A stretch of 64,000 nt of DNA from Cacajao melanocephalus (Eukaryota; Chordata; Mammalia; Primates; Pitheciidae). How positions within the stretch are numbered: position 1 is the stretch's first letter; every line of letters begins with the position of its first letter. Positions 45,750 to 61,179 of the stretch are shown here, piece after piece. Below the pieces are notes generated by a model, which worked only from the letters and a program-made list of their open reading frames with translations, did no database searches and was not told the origin of the DNA. The position numbers and the translations under genes were made by a program. The DNA lies in contig CAUYLG010041400.1 of the NCBI GenBank assembly GCA_963573385.1, forward strand, positions 21,276-85,275, written 5' to 3'.

Positions 45750-48723
45750 CCAATGCCAACAAATTGGCTAACTTAGAAGAAATGGATAAATTTCTAAAAA
45801 CATTCAACCTACCAAGACTAAATTAAGAAGAAATAGAAAATCTGAACAGACCAATAATTTGTAAGAATTGAATCAATAATTTTTAAAAATTTCACTTCAA
45901 AGAAAAGCCCAGGATGAAATAGATTTATAGCAGACTTCTACTAAACATTTAAAGAAGTAACACCAATCTTTTTCAAACTCTTCCAAAAATCTAAGGAAAA
46001 GAAGTACTTCTAAACTGTTTTTGTGAGGCCAGCATTAATCTTATATCAAAGTCAGATAAGGTCACTACAAGAAAATAAAATGGTAGGCCAATATCCCTGT
46101 GTACATAGATAAAAAATCTTCAGCACAATATTAGCAAACTGAATTCAACAGCACATTAAAAGGATCATGTCCCATGATGAAGTGAGATTATTGTCCATCA
46201 AGTTGGATGTCCCACTATGCTTGCATCTATGAAATAATGGATAATGTGATATGGTTTAGCATATTTATTACGCAAATTAATAAATGTGATAAACAATATT
46301 AACAGAATAAAGAACAAATGCCATAGAATCATTTCAGTGGATGTTGAGAAAGCATTTGACAAAGTTCAACATTTGTTACAATAAAAGCTGTCAAAAAATT
46401 AAGCATAGAAGAAACATATCTCAATACAATAAAGGACATATATAAAAAGTCCACAACCAGTAACATACTAAAAAGTAAAATGTTGAAAGCTTTTTCTAAG
46501 ATCAGGAACAAGACATGTCTATTCAACATAATGCTGGAAGTCCTAGCCAGAACAACTAGGCAGTAAGAGGAAATAAAAGGCATCCCAATAGGAAAAGAAT
46601 AAGTGAAATTGTCTCTACAGATGACGTGATCTTATACACAGAAAATATCAAAGACTTCACCAAAATATGTAAAAACTGATAAACAAATTCAGTGAAGTTG
46701 TAAAGTAGAAAATCAACACACAGAAATCAGCAGCATTTTCATATACTAACAATCAACAATCTGAAAAATAAAATTGAGATATCAATCTCATCCAAAAGAA
46801 TGTGCACACAAAAAATACTTAGGAGTAAATTTAACTAAGAAAGTGAAAGATCCATATACACAAAAGTATGAAGCATTGTTTAATTAAAGCATAGTTGACA
46901 CAAATAAATGGGGAAGTCCAGTGTTCATAGATTGGAATAATTAATATTGTTAAAATGTCTATACTATTCAAAGTGATCTACAGATTAAATGGAACCCCTA
47001 CCAAAATTTAAATGTCATTTTTCATGGAAATAGAAAAAACAATCACAAATTGCATATAAAAGCACAAAGTACCCTGAATAGCTAAAGCAATCTTAGGCAA
47101 CAGGAACAAAACCAAAGGTATTATGCTATCTGACTTCAAAATCGATTACAAAGTTATAATAATCAAAATAATATAGCACTGGCATAAAAATAGACACATT
47201 GCATTGACCAATGGAACAGGATAGGGAGCTGAAAAATAAACCCACATGTATAGTCAGTTGATTTAAACAAAAGTGCCAAGAACATGCAATGGAGAAAAAA
47301 TAGTCTCTTCGGTACTGTCAGGGAAAACTGGATATCCACAAGCAGAAAAATGAAATTGTATCTTTATCTCACATCATCTACAAAATCAACTCAAAACGAA
47401 TTACAGGCTTAAACATAAGACCTAACACTAAGGACACTTAAAGAAAATACAGGGGAAATCCTCCGTAACATTGGTCTAGGCAAAGATTTCTTGGACATGA
47501 CTCTAAAAGCATGTACAACCAAAGCAACAATAAATAAATAGAATTGCATTAAATCAGAAGGCTGCTCCATAGCCATGACAACAATTAGTAGAATGAAGAG
47601 AAAATTCACAAATTTGGATAAAATGTTTGCAAAACACATATCTATTAAGTGCCTAGTATCCAAAATATATAAAATACTCAAACAACTTAATATCAAGAAA
47701 ACAACCCAATCAAAAAATGGGCAAAGGATCTAATAGATACTTCTCTAAAGAAGACACACAACAACAAATATATGAAAAATGTTTATCAACACTAATCATC
47801 AGGAAAATGCAAATTAAAACCACAGTCAGGTGTTACCACTGCACATCTGTTAGAATGGCTATTAGGAAAAAGATAAAAGAAAAATGTTGGTAGGGTTGTG
47901 GAGAAAAGTAAATACTTGTGCACTGCTGGTGCGCATGTACATGAATACAGCCATTATGGAAAACAGTATAGGGGTTCCTCAGAAAACTAAAGACAGAATT
48001 ACCATATGATCCAACAATCCATCTTCTGAGTATATATTCAAAGAAATTGAAATCAGTGTGTGACAGAAATACGTACACTCCAATATTCATCTCAGCGTTA
48101 GTCACAATAGCCAAGCTATGGAAGCAACCTATGTGTCCATAATCAGATGAATGGATAGAGAAAATGTGGTGTATAGATATACTGAATTTTGAGTACTATT
48201 CAGCCTTAAAAAGGAGGGAAATCCTGCCACTTGCAACAACTTGGATACACCTGCAACACATTGTGCTAAGTGATTGTGCTAAGCCAGGCACAAAAAGAAA
48301 AATATTGCGTAATCTAGCCTACATATGGAAAGCAAAAATGTTGAACTTGTAGAAGGAGAGAGTAAAATGATGATTGTCAGATGCTGTGGGATGGAGAGAG
48401 GCTGGAGAATGGAGAGAATATGGAGAAATAGGAGATATTTATCAAAGGGAAGTTTCAGTTAGAGAGGAGGAATAAGCCTTACTGGTCTATGGCACAGAAT
48501 AGTGACTATAATAAATAATAATCCATTGTACATTTCAAAATTGCTAAACTAATAGATTTGTAATGTTTTCACCAAAAAAAAACTGATTAATATGTGAGGT
48601 GATATTTGCTAATAAGTCTGATATAATTATCTTCATTGATAGCATACATCAAACCCTCATAATGTACTCCACAAATATACATAATTATTTGTGAATTAAA
48701 AATAAATTAAAAAAATAAAAAAA
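45750..48723 (+). mobile_element. Old L1 (L1M/L1MA-like), plus strand, with target duplication
   Basis: Runs from ORF2 (AACTTAGAAGAAATGGATAA) through RT and C-terminus (TTGAGTACTATTCAGCCTTA) to a 3' UTR and A-rich tail (AAAAATAAATTAAAAAAATA). TAAAATGCC flanks both ends (45,741-45,749 and 48,724-48,732). ORF2 is full of stops. 5'-truncated, about 2.97 kb. Confidence 0.88.
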
Positions 48724-48732
48724 TAAAATGCC

Positions 48733-48985
48733 ACTAATATTCTAGTAATCTTTATATTTACTTATGTCTCTTCTTTGATTATTTAAAACCATAGGCCCAA
48801 GTAGAGCCTTTGAATTTACCTTAGCCTTCGATAATAAACTACAGAGCCAATTGGCCACACTTAGGTTTAGTTAACGACTCTTTACCTCCTTAACACCATT
48901 TGCCTCATTGGTCTTTCTTTGTTTTCTCTTAGAATCAGTTCTCTTCTTCTCTGGCCTGGTCTAGAGTAGTCACCTTCTTTAAGAG
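48733..48985. other. Intergenic spacer between two L1s
   Basis: No gene or repeat named. Confidence 0.5.
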
Positions 48986-48993
48986 TTACTATT

Positions 48994-50428
48994 TTTGCAC
49001 ATTGATTTTGTATCCTAAGACTTTGCTGAAGTTGCTTGTCAGTTGCAGGAGATTTTGGGCTGAGATGACCGGGTCTTCTAAATATACAATCATGTCATCT
49101 GCAAATAGTGACAATTTGATTTCCTCTTTTCCTAATTGAATACCCTTTATTTATTTTTCTTGCCTGATTGCTCTGGCTAGAACTTCCAATACTATATTGA
49201 ATAAGAATGGTGAGAGAGGTCAACCTTGTTAAGTACCAGATTTCAAAGGGAATGCTTTCAGTTTTTGCCCATTCAGTATGATATTGGCTGTGGGTTTGTC
49301 ATAAATAGCTTTTATTATTTTGAGATACGTTCCATTGATATGTAGTTTATTGAGAGTTTTTAGCATAAAGGGCTGTTGAACTTGGTTGAAGAGCTTCTCT
49401 GCATCTGTTGAGATGATCACGTCTTTGGTTCTGTTTATGTGATGGATTACATTTATAGATTCGTGTATGTTGAACCAACATTGCATCCCTGGGATGATGC
49501 CTACTTAATCGTGATGGATAAGCTTTTTCATGTGCTGTTGCATTCGGTTTGCCAGTGTTTTGTTGAAGATTTTTGTGTTGATGTTCATCATGGATATTGG
49601 CATGAAGTTTTCCTTTTTAGTTGTGTCTCTGCCAGGTTTCGGTATCAGAATGATGTTGGTCTCATAAAATGAGTTAGGGAGAATTCCCTCTTTTTGTATT
49701 GTTTTGAATAGTTTCAGAAGGAATGGTACCAGCTCCTCTTTGTACGTCTGATAGAATTCAGCTGTAAACCTGCCTGGACCTGGACTTTTTTTTGGTTGGT
49801 AGGCTATTAATTGCTGCCTCAACTTCAGACCTTATTATTGGTTTATTCAGGGATTCAAATTCTTCCTGGTTTAGTCTTGGGAGGGTGTAAGTGTCCAGGA
49901 ATTTATCCATTTCTTCCAGATTTGCTGGCTTATGTGCATAGAGTTGTTTGTAGCAATCTCTGATGGTAGTTTGTATTTCTGTGGAGTCAGTGGTGATATT
50001 CCCTTTGTAATTTTTTATTGCATCTATTTGATTCTTCTCTCTTTTCCTTTTTATTAATCTGGCTAGTGGTCTGTCTATTTTGTTGATCTTTTCAAAAAAC
50101 CAGCTCCTAGATTTATTGATTTTTTAAGGTTATTTTGTGTATCTACCTCCTTCAGTTCTGCTCTGATCTTAGTTATTTCTGGTCTTCTGCTAGCTTTTGA
50201 GATTTTTGATCTTGCTTCTCTAGCTCTTTCAATTTTGACAAAAGGGTGTCATTTTTAGATATTTCCTCACTTCTCATGTGGGCATTTACTGCTATATATT
50301 TCTCTCTAGACATTGCTTTAAATGTGTCAGAGATTCTGGTACCTGGTGTCTTCATTCTCATTAGTTTCAAAGAACGTCTTTATTTCTGACCTCATTTTAT
50401 TGTTTATCCAGTAGGCATTCAGGAGCAA
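48994..50428 (-). mobile_element. L1 D, inverted 5' part (twin priming)
   Basis: Reverse-complement L1 ORF2: TTTGCACATTGATTTTGTAT ... TCATTTTATTGTTTATCCAG. Minus frames 49,229-49,486 and 49,505-49,822 read RT sequence ([29 protein letters not shown]). In L1 sense, the block stops at AATCAATGTGCAAAAA. Confidence 0.93.
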
Positions 50429-52271
50429 GTGGCATTCCTATACATCAATAATAGACAAACAGAGAGCCAAATCATGAGCGCAACTTCCATTCACAATTGT
50501 TACAAAGAGAATAAAGTACCTAGGAATACAATTAACAAAGGATGTGAAGGACCTCTTCAAGGAGAACTACAAAGCACTACTCAAGGAAATAAGAAAGGAC
50601 ACAAACATAGAAAAATATTCTATGCTCATGGTTAAAAAGATTCAATATCATGAAAATGGCCATACTGACCAAAGTAATTTATAGATTCAACACTATCCCC
50701 ATCAAGCTATCCATTGACTTTCTTCACAGAACCAGAAAAAACAACTTTAAACTTATTATGGAGTTAAAAGAGAGCCTGCATAGCCAAGACAAACCTAAGC
50801 AAAAAGAACAAAGCTGGAGGCATCACACTACCTGACTTCAAACTATACTATAAGGCTATAGTAATCAAAACAGCACGGTACTGGTACCAAAACAGAGATA
50901 TAGACCAATGGAACAGAACAGAGGCCTTGGACTCAATGCCACATGTCTACAGTCATCTGATCTTTGACAAACCTGACAAAAACAAGGAATGGGCAGAGGA
51001 TTCCTTGTTTAATAAATGGTGTTGGGAAAACTGGCTAGCCATGTGCAGAAAGCTGAAACTGGACCCCTTCCTGACACTTTACACAAAAATTAACTACAGA
51101 TGGATTAAAGACTTAAACATAAGATCTAACACCATAAAAACCATAGAAGAAAACCTAGGCAAAACCATTCAGGACATAGGCACAGGCAAGGACTTCATGA
51201 CTAAAATACCAAAAGCATTGGTAACAAAAGCCAAAATAGACAAACGGGATCTAATTAAACTTAAAAGTTTCACACAGCCAAAGAAACAATCATCACAGTG
51301 AACAGGCAACCAACAGACTTGGAAAACATTTTTGCAATCTAGCCATCTGACAAAGGGCTAATATCCAGAATCTACAAAGAGATTTACAAGAAACAAACAA
51401 ATAAACTCATTCAAAAATGGGCGAATGATATGAACAGACATTTTTCAAAAGAGGACATTTATGCAGCCAGCAAACATACGAAAAAATGCCCATCATCACT
51501 GGTCATTAGAGAAACACAAATCAAAACCACTTTGAGATACCATTTCATGCCAGTTTGAATGGCAATCATTAAAATATCTGGAGACGACAGATGCTGGAGA
51601 GGATGTGGAGAAACAGGAACATTTTTACACTGTTGGTGGGAGTGTAAATTAGCTCAAGCATTGTGGAAAACAGTGTGGTGATCCTCAAGGATCTAGAAAT
51701 AGAAATACCATTTGACCCAGCAATCCTATTACTGGGTATATACCCGAAGGATTATTAATTGTTCTATTATAAAGACGCATGCACACGTATGTTCATTGTG
51801 GCACTGTCTGCAATAGCAAAAACCTGGAACCAACCCAAATGCCCATCAATGATAGACTGGACAAAGAAAATGTGGCAGAAATAAGCCATGGAATACTATG
51901 CAGCTATAAAAATGGATGAGTCCATGTCCTTTGTAGGGACATGGATAAATCTGGACACCGTCATTCTCAGCAAACTGACACAAGAACAGAAAACCAAACA
52001 CTGCATGTTCTCACTCATAGGCGCGTGTTGAAAAATGAGAACACATGGGCACAGGGAAGGGAACATCAGACACTGGGGTCTGTTGGGGATGGGGGGCTGG
52101 GGGAGGCACAGCGGGGAGTGAGGAGGCTGGGGAGGGATAACATTGGGAGAAATGCCTGATGTAGGTGATGGAGGGGATGGAGACAGCAAATCACCATGGC
52201 ATGTGTGTACGTATGCAACAATCCTGTAAGATCTGCACATGTACCCCAGAACTTAAAGTACAATAAAAAAA
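50429..52271 (+). mobile_element. L1 D, direct 3' part
   Basis: Continues the sense sequence at GGCATTCCTATACATCAATA, the next bases in L1 after the inverted block's end. Frame 50,927-51,301 gives an open ORF2 C-terminal piece (124 codons). Ends CCCCAGAACTTAAAGTACAA then TAAAAAAA, a normal primate L1 3' end. TTACTATT flanks the whole element (48,986-48,993 and 52,272-52,279). Confidence 0.94.
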
Positions 52272-52279
52272 TTACTATT

Positions 52280-52990
52280 ATAAAATAAATATGAAAACGT
52301 CTCTGCAAAGCTAAATAAACATTAAAAAATTGGTATATTTTATGTAATCTAATTTGATTCTATGAACAAGTATTGCTTTTTTTAAGATGTGAAAGTTAAA
52401 GCTGAACACATACAAGTGTCTTGCCGAAGGTCACATAGCAAATACATTGCAGAACTGAGTATTAATTCTTTCTTACCACAATCTCTTTCAATTATTCCAG
52501 ACTAGGTCCACCAAAAATTCCTCTTCATACATGGGCTGAAATCTAAATTCCTTTAAAATGTGGCTTTACCTTCAAAATTATAACTTCTTTCACTCCCACA
52601 CGTTTAATTAATGCTCGTTTTACAAAACTACTTGTTATTTCCCTCTCAGTAAGCAGGTCTTTATAAATCCACACATGTTCCAACTGTCATTAGTGTGGTA
52701 ACCAGGAATGAGACTTTTTCTCTACAGAACTTGAACCTCCATGAGCAGGAGAACATTGCTAATGCCACTCCTCTATGTCTGTAACACTCAGAACGTTGTC
52801 AACACTATTTTTCTTAGGAATGATTATACTATGCTCTGTATTCTTTTTGGTGTGGTAACTTACTATAATAAGTGCTATTCTCCCACACCATCTCTTTTCC
52901 CTTACAAATATGATTTCTTTAGATTATGTATATTACCTTTTCTGACCTCAACTTCCACTGCTCCTCATCTTTTGAAATCTTTTCACTGGT
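52280..52990. other. Intergenic with MIR-like piece
   Basis: About 52,390-52,480 (GAAAGTTAAAGCTGAACACA ... TTGCCGAAGGTCACATAGCA) looks like minus-strand MIR. No gene. Confidence 0.5.
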
Positions 52991-53800
52991 CTCTCTGAAA
53001 TTCCATGTCAGTTATGAAGATACACCTTTATATCTCCAACATTTTCAATGAACAGTATCCATCCTTTTTCTCTAACCTGAAACCAGATTTCTACTGTGAC
53101 TGTTTCCTACGTGATCTTATCAATTAGTGGTAGGTTTTTCCCTATCTGCCTTCTACTATCCATTTTAGAGGTGATTTTGTCTCTGCTTTCCTCATTATTG
53201 TTGCCTCCAGATACTTTTCTCTCCATCCTCTCTAATATAACTCTCATATTTCTATGTCACTAATCTACCATCACTTCTCTTTACTACAGACATCTACCAC
53301 TCCCCTAGGGGCACTATTCCTTCTTTGACATTGGCTCTAGATTCACTATTACTCTCTCCAATATCACTCCTATCATAACTCCTTGAAATTTCCCTGTCTA
53401 TGCTTCTATGATTCAAATTTCTCAGCAACTTTATCTCCTTTACTCTATCACAGCTATACATCCTCATCATCATACTCTACCACTTGTCATGATCAATGAT
53501 TATTGCAATATCCCTCCTTAATTTCAACATCACACCTCCTACTTCTTCTTTTTTCTGGCTCACACCCTCTAGTAACCCAGCTCCAACAATCCTTCAAAAT
53601 GCAAGACATATCTTATTCTATAACATGACAATATTCCTTAGTCCCTTACTCACTTCCCTCCTTAGATTAAATTCCATAGCCAATTATTATAATCATTCTG
53701 CTCTGTTTCATAGACACTCAGCCTTCTTGCCCTCTGCCTGCAGCAGCACAAATGAATATGTCTGGAAAAAAAGCACAGAATTATGCTGACTGGCCACTCT
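52990..53800. other. Pyrimidine-rich stretch
   Basis: The plus strand is strongly C/T-rich with few G (for example TTTCTCTCCATCCTCTCTAA, ACACCTCCTACTTCTTCTTT). One 97-codon frame (53,496-53,789) matches nothing known. It may be the reverse of an old A/G-rich element 3' UTR; family not identified. Confidence 0.5.
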
Positions 53801-54565
53801 TTAAAATCATGATCATTAGCCTCAAATGATTCCTTAATGATGCCCAGTAATCATATTTTATTTTGCTATTCCTATTCATGCTTCCCTTCAACTAGAGAAT
53901 TGCTTCATAGTTGCTCTTTTCTTAAAATTCCAAAATCTCCTCCTTCATCCTAATTCTCTGATGATGATTTGCTTGCTATTTCAGGGCTGAGTACATAATT
54001 TGCAAGACTTGGTGCTAAATAAAAATATAGGGTCTCTTGTTTTACAAGCAGAAAAAAGTGCTATTAAGGCCACTAAAATATAATGCTTTTTGCTTCTACA
54101 GTCTCTCCACAAAATATCATATCATTATTAAATTTAGTATTCAATGATGCCCTAAGCAAAGAAAAATTACAAATTTAGCTTGCTGGATGGATTCTACCAT
54201 TCATCTTTATTTTGTGGATTTCCAGTTTTACATGCATTTATAAGAACATTCAACCCATATGCATACTAACCAAACTCACACAATTCATATTATATAGCTC
54301 ATACCTGTAAATATATTTTTTTCTTGACAGAATAGTAGAAATGCTGTACAAAACTAACTCAACTATTTCCTTTCACTTCTTGATGGGTGCACGTTCTATC
54401 TAAATTCTCCACCTTCAACATATTGATGAATAAGGATGGAAAGGAAATCAAATTGTAGGTTACTCTGTCTTTCCCCTTCTTTTTATGTCATAATTTTCAG
54501 TATAAATAGTCAGTTAAGACTGAAAGGTAACAGGAATGAGAAAATATATAATAGGGCTTTCTTTT
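53801..54565. other. Intergenic, nothing recognised
   Basis: No gene or nameable repeat. Confidence 0.5.
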
Positions 54566-54569
54566 TTTT

Positions 54570-54775
54570 TGCACCCAACAATTTTTAATTTTTTAAAAAT
54601 TGTTAATTTTTGTCAATACATAATAGGTATATGTATTTACGGTGTACATGAGCTATTCTTATTCAGGCATGCCATGTGAAATAAACACATCATGAAGAAT
54701 GAAGTATCCCCTCAAGCATTTATCCATTGAATTGCAAACAATCCCATGACACTAATAGGACTTCTTGATCATTTG
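54570..54775 (-). mobile_element. L1MA-like 3' end, minus strand
   Basis: 'GTGTACATGAGCTATTCTTA ... CATGCCATGTGAAATAAACA ... CATCATGAAGAATGAAGTAT ... CTCAAGCATTTATCC' is the reverse-complement 3' UTR of L1MA-type elements. Confidence 0.75.
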
Positions 54776-55845
54776 TGTTTCTTGAAACATTACTATTTTT
54801 TGAATTGGAAGCAAGTTCTTGGACTAACTAAAAGTGTGACTTTTTGTGACCATCAATGCCTCAGGGTTACTCAGTCATAGACTGGCTTACCTTGTACTTG
54901 CTTTGAGTCTTGATGAACTCCCCTGTATTGTAGTTTCTCTCCTCTACACAATGTTTGCTACTTTCACACAATTTGTCACCTATATAAATTTACACTTACA
55001 ATGGTAAATTTAGGCATCACCTCTACTTTTCAAAATTCCAGCAGATTGGCTATCTATTGTTGTTAACATTAAAAGAGCTTATTGTGGTTGATTGCCTCAG
55101 AGCAACTCTCTGACCAACAGCAACTAACAAGCTTAAAACCGTCAATAACTTAACTGAGCCTATACTCAAGAATTCTCTATTAGCATCTAAGTTCGTATTT
55201 TTCAAACTTGGATACCCATGTAATCACTTCAAGAAATACTTATATCTGGATTCCTTACCATTTTCATTTTTTAATTGTCTAGGAAATGGAATTTTAAAAA
55301 TAGTTTCTATTGATTAACATGTGCAGCAATGTTGATAATACCCCAAGTAATCCAGCCTTACTATATAACTAATCATGTGTGGTAAGTTAGTAGCAGCTCA
55401 ATGTTTCAAGACTCTGTATTTCACGTACTAGTCAGTTGGTTTCTGTGGATGAAAAGCATCTTAATGATGCTTCACGATTCAAATTACCACTTTCGTGAAG
55501 CCTTTATTTCAAGCTTCTGATCTACTGCTGTAGAGTTGAGGAAATGTTAGCTTTAGAGAAAGAGAATTATTAGTCAATTATAAAAAAGAGAGAATTTCAT
55601 ACCATGAATTTCTAAACCACATTTTTGTTCTGTACACAGTCCTCTGATTCAACTTATAAAGGGGGATTCAGATTTATCATTGCATCGTCGTCATTTGCAG
55701 TGTTTTTTTTCTAATTAAGTAATTAGATTTTTTAATCTTAGATAATTAAGATTTATTAATTTGGTTAACAGAACTACTCTGTAGTTTTAAAAGTTTTAGT
55801 CATATATTATCCATTGCTAACTGATTGCTTTCTAAATCAGTGGTT
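54776..55845. other. Intergenic, nothing firm
   Basis: About 55,195-55,370 could be a MER5-type fragment. No gene. Confidence 0.45.
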
Positions 55846-55847
55846 AT

Positions 55848-56150
55848 TATGGGCTGAATTGTGTCCCTTCTAAATGCATATGTTGAAGTTCTAACTGCAC
55901 TACCTCAGAATGTGACTATATTTGGAGATGGGTCTTTAAAGAGGTAAAATGACATCTTTAGGGATGACCCTAATGCAGTATGACTTGTCTTATTATAAGA
56001 AGAAAAGATTAAGACACAGACACACATTAAAAGGGTCAGGTGAGGACACAGGCAGAAGGTAATCATCTGTAAGTCAGGAGGAGGCTTCAGAAGAAACCAT
56101 CCCTGCCAACACCTGGATCTCAGACTCTAGTCTCAAGAATTTTGAAAAAA

Positions 56151-56183
<33 letters not shown>

Positions 56184-56235
56184 AGCTTGTGTTATTTAAG
56201 ACACCCGGCCTATAGTATTCTGATAAGGCAGCCTT
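55848..56235 (+). repeat. MLT1-like MaLR solo LTR
   Basis: TATGGGCTGAATTGTGTCCC, CTACCTCAGAATGTGACTAT, ACTTGTCTTATTATAAGAAG and AACACCTGGATCTCAGACTC follow the MLT1 order. A (CAAAA)n tract at 56,144-56,183 lies where the LTR has an A-rich stretch. Confidence 0.8.
56144..56183 (+). repeat. (CAAAA)n low-complexity tract
   Basis: About 40 bases of CAAAA/CAAAAA units inside the MLT1 LTR. Confidence 0.9.
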
Positions 56236-56247
56236 ACCTAATGAATA

Positions 56248-56293
56248 CAGTGGTTGTGAACCTTGGCTGCTCAACAGAACCACCTGTAGCTAC
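56248..56293 (+). repeat. MER5A terminal fragment
   Basis: CAGTGGTTGTGAACCTTGGC then TGCTCAACAGAACCACCTG matches the 5' end of MER5A (hAT-Charlie). The rest of the element is missing. Confidence 0.75.
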
Positions 56294-58438
<2,145 letters not shown>

Positions 58439-58572
58439 TAAATTTTCTCTTGTCCTCTGTAAAGCCAAAAAGAGTGACAGGAACATAAGAGGCATGTATT
58501 TAGCTTGATTCCATAAGCAATTATTCCTTCAAAATAAAACATAACAGAAACACATCATTGGTTATCCCTTGG

Positions 58573-58934
58573 TGATTATGGTTTAGCTTTGTGTCCCCAC
58601 CCAAATCTCATCTTGAATTATAATCCCCACATGTTGAGGGAGGGACCTGGTGGGAGGTGATTGGATCATGGGGGTGGTTTCCTCTATGCTATTCTCATGA
58701 TAGTGAAACAGTTCTCAGAAGATCTGATGGTTTTAAAAGTGGCAGTTTTTCCTGCCCTTTCTCTCTTTCCTGTCACCTTGGGAAGAAGGTGCCTGCTTCC
58801 ACTTCCACTATGATTGTAAGTTTTCTGAGGCCTCTCCAGTTATGTGGAACTGTGAGTCAATTAAACCTTGTTTCTTCATAAATTACCCAGTCTCCGATAG
58901 TAACTTAATAGCAGTGTGAGAACAGATGAATACA
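58573..58934 (+). repeat. THE1-like MaLR solo LTR
   Basis: TGATTATGGTTTAGCTTTGT, CCACCCAAATCTCATCTTGA, ATCTGATGGTTTTAAAAGTG, ATGTGGAACTGTGAGTCAAT and AGAACAGATGAATACAC: the THE1 order over its full length. THE1 points to an anthropoid primate genome. Confidence 0.87.
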
Positions 58935-59685
58935 CTTGGTATTTTACTTAATAAGGTACTACACCGATGTATCTCTTATTTAACATCATTGTCCTTAAAA
59001 GATCTTGCTGTATCTTGATTTGGTCATAGTCATGAGTAGAGATGAAATTAGCCCCATTGAAACAAAAGCCCTAGACATATTTCAATATTGTAAGAAAAAA
59101 ATTACATTATTCTAGAGTCAGTGGTTTTATTTTATGTACATTAGTATATTGCTACAATGTACTGTGGATTTAGTTTGGCTGCCTACTAATTACATGTGCA
59201 AAGAAATATCCCTTGTTATGCTTGATCTCATTAAATGATACAGTGTAACAGGAACATGTTTCTTACATAGTTAATAATTTCATGTTTGCTTTTTAAATTT
59301 ATTTTCATTACATTGCCTTCTCATCTTGAGGTGAATAATAAGCATGTGACATGCATGAAAATCTGACCGCATAGATAAAAGGGTTGCTTTTTCATTATAA
59401 ACTCCTCTGGTGATTCATTGCTTCCTTTACATTTGTGAAATTGGGAGGCTTCTAAAAAGTAATAAAATATCATCATGTGAAAAGGAAAGTAGTTTTTTAC
59501 TTGTGGGAGATGTTTTGATATCCCCTGATCACAAGCCACAGTTATCATACTGCCTATTGTGTTAATTGGTATCTTCTATTCTAATATTCACTGAAATTGT
59601 GAATGTCAATGTCTCCAAACACAACAGAGACTGATAAACTTGGAGACCATGAAAAAAACTCTGTTGGACTATATGAACATGTGTA

Positions 59686-59721
<36 letters not shown>

Positions 59722-60840
59722 TACACTCACAAAATTTACTATTTCTCAAACTATAAGAGAGAGTATAAGTAAAAAATAAATTGGCTTTTAATAGTAGATT
59801 ATAATAGAAAGAGCACTGATTACTAAATTCAATTAAGTCCTAAAGCTATAATTACAATTGTGTTGGTTGATACATAATTTTCTCATAGGTGGTATTTTCA
59901 GAATTATATTGGGACTTCCAAACAGGCACATAGAAGTAAAATTATCATTTCAACAAATTTATCTAAATATATTGACCATTGGAAATTTCCCTATGATTTA
60001 GCTACTGCCTTTCAATCTGATGAGTGATCTTGGCTAGAAGAATTGAAAAATATTTACAATAGATTTCATTCTCATAAATAAAGTTTCTTGATGGCATTGA
60101 ATAAAAATAAACATAATTATATTTGTCTATGTTTATCATAGCATGCAGAAAAAGATCAGGTTGATCAAAAGGAAAATGAATTAAAATTACTCATAGACCC
60201 TGCCTATAGCATATTTCAGAGTGAGATAATACTACAAGATAGAATTTACATGTTAAGTATGCATAACATACAAGACCACTGCCTAGTCTCTGGAGTCTAC
60301 ATCAGAACAAAGAGTCAAACAAAAGTTGCATGTGAGGGAGAAGCAGGGTTCCTGTGAGCTAATCCACAGAAGAAGAGAAACCCAAACAAAGTGGGAGTAC
60401 TGGAAACAAGTTCGAGATCTGGTGCATTAGTGCATTGGCTAGACGGAAGATGAAAGAAAGGGTCTTAGCAATTGCTCGGCATGAGAGGTGCTAGCCTTGG
60501 TAAGAGGAGGCACCCTAGAAGAGGGAGATACACCTGAGATGATTCATGGTTGAGGTAAACAGGAAAATCTAAAAAGACAATGTCAAATTATCTCAAAAAA
60601 CCAGAGTGAAAACTCTCTATTTATTAAGGAAGCTACTCCACTATACCAATGAAAAAAGACTTCTTTTTTTTTTTTTAACTGAAATACTTGGTATCATATT
60701 CAAACCCCTTCATCTATTCAGCCCCATTGTGGGTCCAGGAAAATCCAATGTATATAAACATGAACCAACATAAAACGTCAAATGTATACGAAGTAATGAG
60801 AAGAAACTAGGGAAGATGAACAGATCTTTTGAACAGATCT
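58935..60840. other. Intergenic with (TG)n
   Basis: No gene recognised. Contains the TG microsatellite listed separately. Confidence 0.5.
59689..59719 (+). repeat. (TG)n microsatellite
   Basis: About 15 uninterrupted GT/TG units. Confidence 0.97.
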
Positions 60841-61138
<298 letters not shown>

Positions 61139-61179
61139 TGAACAGATCACTTTTAAAACACCCTTTTGTAAAGCCCTTT

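Noticed and set aside
50927..51301. 124-codon open frame as a possible gene
   Set aside because: It is L1 ORF2 C-terminal sequence within L1 D, not a host gene.
53496..53789. 97-codon frame
   Set aside because: Explained by the pyrimidine-rich bias, which avoids stop codons on this strand.
56144..56183. Processed-pseudogene poly-A tail
   Set aside because: It sits within an MLT1 LTR whose sequence continues on both sides, and no coding remnant precedes it.
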